From the NCBI GenBank assembly GCA_027488715.1, contig JAIYBD010000090.1:1-8227 (forward strand): a stretch of 8,227 bases of DNA, in the 5' to 3' direction. Shown here piece after piece: positions 1 to 6,356 of the stretch (position 1 is the first letter of the stretch; every line of letters begins with the position of its first letter). The notes beneath the pieces are model-generated. The model did no database searches and was not told where the DNA came from. It was given only the letters and a program-made list of their open reading frames with translations. The position numbers and the translations under genes were made by a program. This DNA is from Bacteroidota bacterium (lineage in GTDB: Bacteria; Bacteroidota; Bacteroidia; UBA7662; CANHCV01).

Positions 1-46
1 TAAAAAAGCCAAGAATTTGATTGTGGATGCCGAATAGTTCGCTCAT
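1..46 (-). CDS. N-terminal fragment of an unidentified gene (partial, runs off left edge)
   Basis: An ATG at 46 on the minus strand opens a reading frame of 15 codons (MSELFGIHNQILGFF) that is still open at the window edge. It begins 9 bases after the TAA of the membrane protein gene to its right, on the same strand, which fits the tight spacing of this leftward cluster. The fragment is too short for any family assignment, and a chance open frame of this length cannot be excluded. The main support is its position and strand. Confidence 0.4.
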   Translation of the reverse strand, partial: MSELFGIHNQILGFF

Positions 47-55
47 TCCACAAAT

Positions 56-1327
56 TTAATTTGTTCCTCGATTCTTTAACGAAAAATTTACCGAAGGATG
101 AAGAAAAAATAAGGCGTAAAACCAAAAAATATTGGTGTGGTAAGGTGGCATAAAGATGGCGCCAAGCACCAAGGCGATTTGAAAACCAAGGAGTGACAGC
201 GCCAACCACTCCCAAGGTTGCTTGTTGGAACGAAACAACCAAATTCCCAAAGCGACTATTCCTGCAACAAACCAAACGAACCCAAAAACAATCGTTAATC
301 CTGTTAAAAAGAATCGAAAACCAAACTTGGATGGATTTTTTGGAAGAGCAGAATGATCCAAAACAGGATCCATCATACCGCCGGCGTTGAATGGCCGGGG
401 CGCCAATCGAAATACGGCAACGCTGCCCATTTTTTTAACGAATTCGAATGGATGTGCCATGACCGAATCTTTCCACGCCATCTTCAAAACCGAATCGCCG
501 GCATAGGAGAGGGTTCCTCCGAACGGACGGGCAATGGCCTGCATGGTCGAGTCTTCGTCAACCGGTTGAATTCCCCAAACGTTGTTATTCAATTGTCCCA
601 ATCCGCAGAAAAACGTATGCCCGGCATTGGTGGAAGTAAGCAAAAGGTGTCCGGTTCTTTGTTTGGAATAAATCATCCAAGGGAGCAAAAAAAGCAAGCT
701 GATGAGAGGAATGGAAAAACCGATCGCTTTTTTGGTTTTCCACCACGAAAAAAGAGCCACCAGAGAAGTTGCTAAAAGGATGAAAAAGGTGTAATCACTT
801 CGGAAATTGGAGGTGATGCCCAAGACTATTCCGGCACTCACCGCAAATTTCCAGTTTCCTCCTTTTAAAAAACGGAATAGGCAAAGGATACCGATGGAAA
901 TTCCCAGAGCACCGATGGAGTACGGCCAGAGGACAGCATGCATCAGGTGCCATGGCCAAGCGAAAAAGGTGAGCCAGCGAAAAGCATTTCGGGCTTTTTC
1001 GCGGTAACCCAAGGCCAACCACTGCTTGTCGAGCCAAATCAAAAACAAGAGGTTGGCCGATTGTTGAAGAAGAATGATCAACCATTTAGGCCAGGCGGTT
1101 GCTAAAACCAATCCGTAACCCCACATGGGAAAAGTGGTTTGTCCGGTGCGGAAGGGCGAGTCCAAATCCATACCACTTCGGAAGAAATGAGCAAAATCGA
1201 TGTAATTGGGAATCAACCCCTGCATTTGAGTGGAATCGAAATTGAAGTAGCTCAGCAGGGCAAGTAGGGCAAGTAAGGCGGAAACCCAAACGCGTTGGGT
1301 GAGAACGGGCAGGGTGGGAAACTTCAT
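56..1327 (-). CDS. Polytopic membrane protein, GT-C glycosyltransferase-like
   Basis: This 423-residue protein has about ten hydrophobic segments, near residues 12-30, 72-99, 112-133, 135-154, 158-176, 178-196, 202-220, 338-362, 373-393 and 398-411. There is a large extracytoplasmic loop at about 221-337. The layout resembles GT-C (PMT/ArnT/GT39-like) enzymes, which transfer sugars from lipid-phosphate donors in the membrane. An Asp sits in the first loop (YIDFAHFFRSG, 42-52), followed by an arginine-acid motif (NFRSDY, 174-179) and by LPWMIYSKQRTG at 215-226 with STNAG just after; this last stretch is like the 'PW..R...G....ST..G' region of the family. The start is the ATG at 1327, which overlaps the stop of the upstream gene by 4 bases (ATGA, 1324-1327), suggesting coupled translation. 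The fold is a reasonable inference. Donor, acceptor and actual glycosyltransferase activity are not shown by the sequence, and another polytopic family is possible. Confidence 0.6.
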   Translation of the reverse strand: MKFPTLPVLTQRVWVSALLALLALLSYFNFDSTQMQGLIPNYIDFAHFFRSGMDLDSPFRTGQTTFPMWGYGLVLATAWPKWLIILLQQSANLLFLIWLDKQWLALGYREKARNAFRWLTFFAWPWHLMHAVLWPYSIGALGISIGILCLFRFLKGGNWKFAVSAGIVLGITSNFRSDYTFFILLATSLVALFSWWKTKKAIGFSIPLISLLFLLPWMIYSKQRTGHLLLTSTNAGHTFFCGLGQLNNNVWGIQPVDEDSTMQAIARPFGGTLSYAGDSVLKMAWKDSVMAHPFEFVKKMGSVAVFRLAPRPFNAGGMMDPVLDHSALPKNPSKFGFRFFLTGLTIVFGFVWFVAGIVALGIWLFRSNKQPWEWLALSLLGFQIALVLGAIFMPPYHTNIFWFYALFFLHPSVNFSLKNRGTN

Positions 1328-1962
1328 CGTTTTCCGGGTTGTTTTTTGATAAAGATGGCCCCTCGGTCGTCTTTGATTCCGAGGACACGATCGCCATCGT
1401 CGTTGTAGCCATCAAATTTTCGGAAGATTTTCCCTTCCTTATATACCGATAAATCGATGAGGTGGTAGCTTCCTTGAAAATCAGCAATTCTGCAGTTTCT
1501 GCTGTTGGGCGTGGCAAAGTTGAACTTGTTTTCATCGGCTTTTTTGCCGGCCATCACGCATTCGCCCAACGGCTCGAGATCGTCAGGAGAAAGTCCGTCA
1601 AAGCCATCCGGCTTTCTCATTTTATCGGCATCGAAAAGGGAGTTGATGGTAAAAATTTCCATTTCATATCTTCCCTTTCCACTTTCGCTCAATTTTAAAA
1701 AGAACTGGGAGAATACCACATCGGGTTTGTTCACAAAACTCACTTGTTCGAAAAGCCAAGTAACCCCTTCTTCCTTTTGCTCTTTCCAAATTTCTTTCAC
1801 TTCCAATTGATAATGGGGTAGAGTGGTGTCGGATTTCCATTGGGAGGTATTGGTAAAGGTGCCCGAGTACCAGGTGATAAATTCTTGCAGGACTTTGGAG
1901 GGCCCGGCGTGGGAGGTGGTTGCGATGAAAATGAAAAATAAGAAGATGAAAAAACGATTCAT
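1324..1962 (-). CDS. Secreted CpcT/CpeT-family protein
   Basis: From the ATG at 1962 this is a 212-residue protein. A signal peptide covers residues 1-19 (MNRFFIFLFFIFIATTSHA, cleavage before Gly20), so the product should be exported, apparently without a lipobox. The body fits the CpcT/CpeT pattern: W31 with SGTF shortly after, W59, WLFEQ at 69-73, LSPDDLEPLGECVM at 124-137, a second conserved Cys157, GSY at 164-166, and a late acidic stretch ending in IFIKK. In cyanobacteria this family attaches bilins to phycobiliproteins; in heterotrophic Bacteroidota its role is unknown, so the family name should not be read as a function. A TTG nine codons upstream (1989) is in frame, but the ATG gives a clean signal peptide and was preferred. 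It is the first gene of the leftward cluster and overlaps the membrane protein gene by 4 bases. Confidence 0.7.
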   Translation of the reverse strand: MNRFFIFLFFIFIATTSHAGPSKVLQEFITWYSGTFTNTSQWKSDTTLPHYQLEVKEIWKEQKEEGVTWLFEQVSFVNKPDVVFSQFFLKLSESGKGRYEMEIFTINSLFDADKMRKPDGFDGLSPDDLEPLGECVMAGKKADENKFNFATPNSRNCRIADFQGSYHLIDLSVYKEGKIFRKFDGYNDDGDRVLGIKDDRGAIFIKKQPGKR

Positions 1963-2252
1963 GAGTGCGATGAAAATTTGGTTGTGCAATTAACGAAAGA
2001 AACCGGAAAAATGAGGTATTTCCATTGGAAATCATCCTATTTTTTAGACGTTTTTTGATTTCTTTTTTGAAAGGTGGTGAAAAATTGAAGGATATGAATT
2101 AGATAAAAAAACATTGTGTAAAAATCTGAATTGTAATGAATAAGATAATTTTTAGGAAGTGTGAATAACTCGAATCGGATTGTGGATTTCAGAAAAACTT
2201 CATCCACCATCTTTGTTATCCCGAAAGGGAAAAAACACAAATACCTAAGCAT
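1963..2252. promoter_or_regulatory. Divergent intergenic region between cpeT-like gene and nrdB
   Basis: These 290 bases separate two divergent starts and must hold promoters for both directions. The region is very AT-rich, with two TTTTTTGA copies 12 bases apart (2051-2058 and 2063-2070). On the plus strand, CATCTTTG at 2208-2215 differs by one base from the Bacteroidota -7 consensus TAnnTTTG and lies 37 bases before the nrdB ATG. The nearest upstream TTG (2180-2182) is 25 bases away, longer than usual, so the assignment is weak. No clear TAnnTTTG was found facing the minus-strand gene. No convincing NrdR box pair, riboswitch or RNA gene was seen. The nrdB start has no Shine-Dalgarno sequence; it is preceded by the A-rich GGGAAAAAACACAAATACC. 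Confidence 0.4.
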
Positions 2253-3230
2253 ATGTCGCACACCACCGAACCCATTCTCGTTGAAAATCCAGATCGATTT
2301 GTATTGTTCCCGATTCAGCATCATGATATTTGGCAATACTACAAAAAATCAGAGGCTAGTTTTTGGACGGCTGAAGAAATTGATTTGAATCAAGATTTGG
2401 TGGATTGGAATACGCGTTTGAACGACAACGAGCGTCACTTCATCAAACACGTTTTGGCCTTCTTCGCAGCTTCCGACGGTATTGTGAACGAAAACCTCGC
2501 CGAAAACTTTGTTCGCGAAGTGCAATACACTGAGGCCAAATTTTTCTACGGTTTCCAAATCATGATGGAAAACATCCACTCCGAGACCTACTCGTTGTTG
2601 ATCGACACCTATATCAAGGATCCTCAAGAGAAAAATACCTTGTTCAAGGCCATTGAGACGTTGGATTGCGTGAGCAAAAAAGCCGATTGGGCCTTGAAAT
2701 GGATCAAAAAAGCATCGTTCGCCGAGCGTCTCGTGGCTTTTGCCGCGGTTGAAGGGATCTTCTTTTCCGGTTCATTCTGCTCCATCTTCTGGTTGAAGAA
2801 ACGTGGATTGATGCCCGGATTGAGCTTTTCCAACGAGTTGATTTCTCGCGACGAAGGATTGCACTGCGATTTTGCTTGCCATTTGTTCACGAAACACCTC
2901 CAAACCCGTCCGAGCCAAGACGTTGTTACGTCCATCATTACCGAAGCAGTTGAAATCGAGAAAGAATTCGTTTCCGATGCTTTGCCCGTACGTTTAATTG
3001 GCATGAATGCCGAATTGATGTGCCAATACATCGAATTCGTTGCCGATCGCCTTTTGGTTTCTTTGGGATGCAACAAGGTTTACAATGCCGTAAATCCGTT
3101 CGACTTTATGGAATTTATTTCCTTGGAGCGCAAAACCAATTTCTTCGAAAAGCGGGTTGCGGAATACAAAAAAGCCGGTGTAGGACAAGCTCCCGCCGAA
3201 AGAACCATTACTTTGAACGAAGACTTTTAA
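2253..3230 (+). CDS. nrdB: Class Ia ribonucleotide reductase, R2 (radical) subunit
   Basis: NrdB houses the diiron centre and tyrosyl radical that start the reduction of ribonucleotides by the R1 subunit in the cytoplasm. All expected residues are visible: metal ligands Asp75, Glu106, His109 (ENIH), Glu167 (VEG), Glu201 and His204 (DEGLH), the radical Tyr113 (ENIHSETY) and the radical-transfer residues Trp38 and Asp200. Unlike class Ic enzymes it keeps the tyrosine. The C-terminal tail (EYKKAGV...TLNEDF) closely resembles that of mouse R2, with Tyr305 20 residues from the end, as Tyr370 is in mouse; this tail docks into R1. At 325 residues it is full length for the eukaryote-like subtype and lacks the N-terminal extension of vertebrate R2. 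The stop lies 9 bases before the nrdA start, so the two subunits are surely cotranscribed. No ATP-cone is present in this subunit. Confidence 0.97.
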   Translation: MSHTTEPILVENPDRFVLFPIQHHDIWQYYKKSEASFWTAEEIDLNQDLVDWNTRLNDNERHFIKHVLAFFAASDGIVNENLAENFVREVQYTEAKFFYGFQIMMENIHSETYSLLIDTYIKDPQEKNTLFKAIETLDCVSKKADWALKWIKKASFAERLVAFAAVEGIFFSGSFCSIFWLKKRGLMPGLSFSNELISRDEGLHCDFACHLFTKHLQTRPSQDVVTSIITEAVEIEKEFVSDALPVRLIGMNAELMCQYIEFVADRLLVSLGCNKVYNAVNPFDFMEFISLERKTNFFEKRVAEYKKAGVGQAPAERTITLNEDF

Positions 3231-3239
3231 TTCAAGAAC

Positions 3240-5531
3240 ATGTTTGTAGTTAAACGCGACGGGCGGAAAGAGCCGGTTCAATTCGACAAAATCACCGCAC
3301 GAATCAGCAAACTTTGTTACAACCTCAACGAACGATTCGTTGATCCTGTTGAAGTTGCGAAAAAGGTGATTAATGGTTTATTTGATGGAGTAACCACCAT
3401 TGAACTGGATAACTTAGCTGCAGAAACGGCCGCATCCTTAACCACCAAGCACCCCGATTATGCGGTGCTCGCTGCGCGGATTGCTGTTTCCAACCTCCAC
3501 AAGGAAACAAAAAAGTCGTTCACCGAAACCATGCGCGACTTGCATGAGTACATCGATCCCCACACCGGTGAATCGGCCTCCCTTATTGCGAACGACGTGA
3601 TGGAAATTATTGAGAAACACAGTGAGCAACTGGATTCTGCCATCATTTATCATCGCGACTACGATTACGATTATTTTGGATTTAAAACGTTGGAGCGCTC
3701 CTACCTTTTACGCATCAACGGCCGCGTGGTAGAACGTCCGCAACACATGATCATGCGCGTTTCGGTGGGTATTCACAAAACCGATATCGATTCGGTCATT
3801 GAAACCTACAATTTGATGAGTGAGCGTTGGTTTACCCACGCTACGCCCACCTTGTTCAACGCCGGAACACCCAAGCCTCAACTTTCCAGCTGCTTCTTGT
3901 TAACCATGCAAGAAGACAGCATCGATGGAATTTACGATACCTTGAAACAATGCGCTAAAATCTCTCAAAGTGCTGGCGGTATTGGATTGAGCATCCACAA
4001 CATTCGCGCAACCGGTTCGTACATCAAAGGCACAAACGGTACGTCGAACGGGATTGTTCCCATGCTTCGGGTATTCAACGATACCGCTCGATACGTTGAC
4101 CAAGGCGGCGGAAAGCGAAAAGGATCTTTCGCCATTTATTTGGAACCTTGGCATGCTGATGTCTTTTCTTTCTTGGATTTGAAGAAAAACCACGGAGCTG
4201 AAGAGATGCGTGCTCGCGACCTATTTTACGCTCTTTGGATTCCTGATTTGTTCATGAAGCGGGTAGAAGCCAACGAAAAATGGTCGCTATTCGATCCCAA
4301 TGTAACTCCAGAATTGTACAATACCTGGGGCGATGAATTTGAGCAGCATTACTTGCGCTACGAAAACGAAGGCAAAGCTGTAAAAACCATCAATGCGCAA
4401 GAATTGTGGTTTGCCGTCCTCGAATCACAAATCGAAACGGGAACCCCCTACATGTTGTACAAAGATGCGGCAAACCGCAAATCCAACCAACAAAATTTAG
4501 GAACCATCCGTTCTTCTAACCTGTGTACAGAGATCTTAGAATATACCTCCAAAGATGAAGTGGCCGTTTGCAACCTGGCTTCCTTGGCGCTTCCGCGCTT
4601 CGTGACTGCCGATAAGCAATTCGATCACCAAAAATTGTACGACATTACTTACACCGTAACCAAGAACCTCAACAAGGTGATTGATGTGAATTACTACCCC
4701 GTTATTGAGGCACAGAATTCCAACTTCCGCCACCGTCCCATCGGTTTAGGTGTTCAAGGGTTGGCCGATGCCTTTATTTTGATGGGATTGCCTTTCGAAT
4801 CCGAGGGGGCCGCTCAACTCAATGCCGAGATTTTTGAAACCATTTATTTCGCGGCCATGCAGTCATCCGTTGATTTGGCGAAGAAAGAAGGTCACTACGA
4901 ATCATTCCCCGGTTCACCTTTGAGCAAAGGAATGTTTCAGTTCGATTTTTGGGAATCTCCCCGACTTTCGGGTCGTTGGAATTGGGACACTTTGCGCAAA
5001 GAAGTGATGGAATTTGGAGCGAGAAACTCCTTGTTGTTGGCTCCAATGCCCACGGCTTCTACTTCTCAAATTCTTGGAAACAACGAGTGCTTCGAACCCT
5101 ACACCTCCAACGTGTACAGCCGAGGGGTTCTTTCCGGTGAATTTGCCATCGTAAACAAGCACTTATTGAACGAATTGGTTCGCTTGGATTTGTGGAATGA
5201 TGACATGAAGAATCGCATTTTGGCTTCCAATGGTTCCGTTCAACACTTGGAAGAAATCCCTGAAGAGATTCGTGAAGTGTATAAAACAGCTTGGGAAATC
5301 AAACAAAAGTCCATTTTGGATATGGCCGCTGATCGCGGAGCATTTATCTGTCAGAGCCAATCCATGAACGTCTTCATGGCCGAGCCAACCTTCTCCAAAT
5401 TGAGCTCAATGCATTTCTACGCTTGGAAGAAGGGATTGAAAACAGGAATGTATTATTTAAGAACGAAGCCAGCCGTCAATGCTATTCAGTTTACGGTGGA
5501 TGCTCAAGCTGCCCAAAAATCGAATGCTTAA
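3240..5531 (+). CDS. nrdA: Class Ia ribonucleotide reductase, R1 (catalytic) subunit, lacking the C-terminal cysteine tail
   Basis: NrdA reduces ribonucleoside diphosphates to deoxyribonucleotides using the radical supplied by NrdB. An ATP-cone covers about residues 1-90 (VVKRDGRKEPVQFDKI, Asp57), implying ATP/dATP control of overall activity. Active-site residues are intact: redox cysteines Cys218 (LSSC) and Cys444 (VAVC), and Asn427, Cys429 and Glu431 (NLCTE); the transfer tyrosines are Tyr738-Tyr739 (GMYYL). The numbering through 444 equals that of human R1, which firmly supports the ATG at 3240. The protein is 763 residues long versus 792 for human R1 and ends AQAAQKSNA. The usual tail carrying a CxxC or CxxxxC pair, which relays electrons from thioredoxin or glutaredoxin, is missing; the last cysteine is Cys704. 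No in-frame coding room remains before the next gene. Whether this is real, a frameshift or a sequence error cannot be decided here. Confidence 0.96.
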   Translation: MFVVKRDGRKEPVQFDKITARISKLCYNLNERFVDPVEVAKKVINGLFDGVTTIELDNLAAETAASLTTKHPDYAVLAARIAVSNLHKETKKSFTETMRDLHEYIDPHTGESASLIANDVMEIIEKHSEQLDSAIIYHRDYDYDYFGFKTLERSYLLRINGRVVERPQHMIMRVSVGIHKTDIDSVIETYNLMSERWFTHATPTLFNAGTPKPQLSSCFLLTMQEDSIDGIYDTLKQCAKISQSAGGIGLSIHNIRATGSYIKGTNGTSNGIVPMLRVFNDTARYVDQGGGKRKGSFAIYLEPWHADVFSFLDLKKNHGAEEMRARDLFYALWIPDLFMKRVEANEKWSLFDPNVTPELYNTWGDEFEQHYLRYENEGKAVKTINAQELWFAVLESQIETGTPYMLYKDAANRKSNQQNLGTIRSSNLCTEILEYTSKDEVAVCNLASLALPRFVTADKQFDHQKLYDITYTVTKNLNKVIDVNYYPVIEAQNSNFRHRPIGLGVQGLADAFILMGLPFESEGAAQLNAEIFETIYFAAMQSSVDLAKKEGHYESFPGSPLSKGMFQFDFWESPRLSGRWNWDTLRKEVMEFGARNSLLLAPMPTASTSQILGNNECFEPYTSNVYSRGVLSGEFAIVNKHLLNELVRLDLWNDDMKNRILASNGSVQHLEEIPEEIREVYKTAWEIKQKSILDMAADRGAFICQSQSMNVFMAEPTFSKLSSMHFYAWKKGLKTGMYYLRTKPAVNAIQFTVDAQAAQKSNA

Positions 5532-5541
5532 GCAACACTTT

Positions 5542-6276
5542 ATGAAAATTTCAAGAGTCCTAATCTTCGGTTTAGGACTCTTTTTTTGTTGGGTTGCTCC
5601 GGCGCAGGATCGGGCAGTTCGATGGAAAGAGGTGGTCTTGGAGTTGGGGGTGTTAACCGAGGGAGATTCTGTTTCCGGAGCTTTCCCATTTCAGAATGGG
5701 TCCAATGGTCTGGTTATCTTAAAGAATCTTCAAACCACGTGTGGTTGTACTTCGGTTGATTTTATTTCGGGGAAAAAGATTGCCCCGCAACAATTCGATA
5801 GCTTAAGCTTTGTATTTCGGTCGGCGGGGCAAGTTGGGCATCTGCATAAATTGATGGTTTTAGAATACGAGGTCAACCAGCAAAGTTATTTTGATACGCT
5901 GATTCTGCACGGTGAAGTTCAGCCTCCAAAACCGGCCTATCGTTCCCTTTTTCCGTATAAAAATGAGCATTTATTGCTTTTAACCCCCTTGGTTGTTTTC
6001 GGAAATATTTCAGGCAAGGAAGTGGCGAAGGCGAAAATGACGTTGGGATTAGAAAACAGAAAAAAGGAGAAGATGGAAGTTCTACATCTTCCGAAGGGAT
6101 TCAAATTGAAAAATAGGTGGGTAAAGGAACAGCAAGTGAATGTGCTGTGGTTGGAATTGAAGACCAAGAAGTTAAAGGAAACTGGATTTGTAGAAATCCC
6201 CTTTTTACTTCGAGGAAAAAACACGGGAGAAACTTTTGACCTGAAATTGAGTTATTATTTTGAGCGGAAACGATGA
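5542..6276 (+). CDS. Secreted DUF1573-domain protein
   Basis: From the ATG at 5542 this is a 244-residue protein with a Sec signal peptide (MKISR, then hydrophobic VLIFGLGLFFCWVA, cleavage near APAQ at 19-22), so it is probably periplasmic or exported. Residues about 28-126 match DUF1573: an opening LGVLTEGDSVSGAFPFQNGS, the hallmark TTCGCT with Cys67 and Cys69, then IAPQQFDSLSF, a G-H-L-H-K segment and a closing LHGEV. The family is common in Bacteroidota and has an immunoglobulin-like beta fold; its function is not established. Residues about 140-242 form a second, lysine-rich, beta-prone part that I do not recognise. Earlier in-frame starts (5479, 5524) lie inside nrdA and would bury the signal peptide. 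An intrinsic terminator lies within the signal-peptide codons, so expression may depend on readthrough of that site. The gene ends about 80 bases before the acyl-CoA dehydrogenase. Confidence 0.8.
   Translation: MKISRVLIFGLGLFFCWVAPAQDRAVRWKEVVLELGVLTEGDSVSGAFPFQNGSNGLVILKNLQTTCGCTSVDFISGKKIAPQQFDSLSFVFRSAGQVGHLHKLMVLEYEVNQQSYFDTLILHGEVQPPKPAYRSLFPYKNEHLLLLTPLVVFGNISGKEVAKAKMTLGLENRKKEKMEVLHLPKGFKLKNRWVKEQQVNVLWLELKTKKLKETGFVEIPFLLRGKNTGETFDLKLSYYFERKR
5553..5587 (+). terminator. Intrinsic terminator of nrdBA, inside the start of the next gene
   Basis: AAGAGTCCTAA (5553-5563) pairs perfectly with TTAGGACTCTT (5572-5582), an 11-bp stem. The loop is a U-U mismatch capped by C(UUCG)G (5565-5570), an unusually stable tetraloop. 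Seven T residues (5581-5587) follow directly, completing the standard rho-independent signal. The stem begins 21 bases after the nrdA stop codon, a normal place for the operon's terminator. The whole element also lies in codons 4-16 of the DUF1573 reading frame. Confidence 0.85.
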
Positions 6277-6283
6277 TGAAAAA

Positions 6284-6293
6284 TGTGATCACA
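6284..6293. repeat. 10-bp perfect palindrome upstream of the acyl-CoA dehydrogenase promoter
   Basis: TGTGATCACA is a perfect palindrome that begins 7 bases after the DUF1573 stop and ends 39 bases before the predicted -7 element of the next gene. The position suits a regulator-binding site. Symmetry does not extend beyond ten bases, and several such palindromes are expected by chance in a window this size, so the call is tentative. Confidence 0.2.
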
Positions 6294-6309
6294 ACCACGT
6301 TTAATTTTG

Positions 6310-6340
6310 TTGTTTCTTAGTCGTTTAGCCGTTATTTTTG
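6310..6340 (+). promoter_or_regulatory. Bacteroidota-type promoter for the acyl-CoA dehydrogenase
   Basis: TATTTTTG at 6333-6340 matches the Bacteroidota -7 consensus TAnnTTTG exactly, and a TTG at 6310-6312 lies 20 bases upstream as a -33 element. Transcription would begin near 6346-6348, leaving a leader of about ten bases before the ATG at 6357. This gives the gene its own promoter, independent of the nrdBA transcript. Confidence 0.6.
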
Positions 6341-6356
6341 CAAAAAATTATATTCT

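Noticed and set aside
353..775. 140-codon open frame on the plus strand
   Set aside because: It lies entirely antisense to the well-supported membrane protein gene, has no recognisable domain, and has the basic, low-hydrophobicity composition of a shadow frame.
1254..1282. Short tandem repeat GGGCAAGTA x2
   Set aside because: It is explained by the LLALLALL helix of the membrane protein; two copies of nine bases are not a meaningful array.
795..1535. Two minus-strand open frames (795-1085 and 1086-1535) in another frame
   Set aside because: They overlap the GT-C-like and CpeT-like genes in a shifted frame and run across their junction. The main frames have coherent membrane helices and family motifs; these do not.
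1963..1989. Earlier TTG start for the CpeT-like gene
   Set aside because: It would add nine residues before a signal peptide that is already complete from the ATG at 1962.
2235..2250. ACACAAATACCTAAGC as a possible NrdR box before nrdB
   Set aside because: Only the left half resembles the consensus, the central ATAT and right half fail, and no second box is found at the usual spacing.
2037..2336. 99-codon minus-strand open frame overlapping the nrdB start
   Set aside because: It covers the first 28 codons of nrdB and AT-rich spacer, shows no family pattern, and its low-complexity F/I/K/N content is expected from AT-rich DNA.
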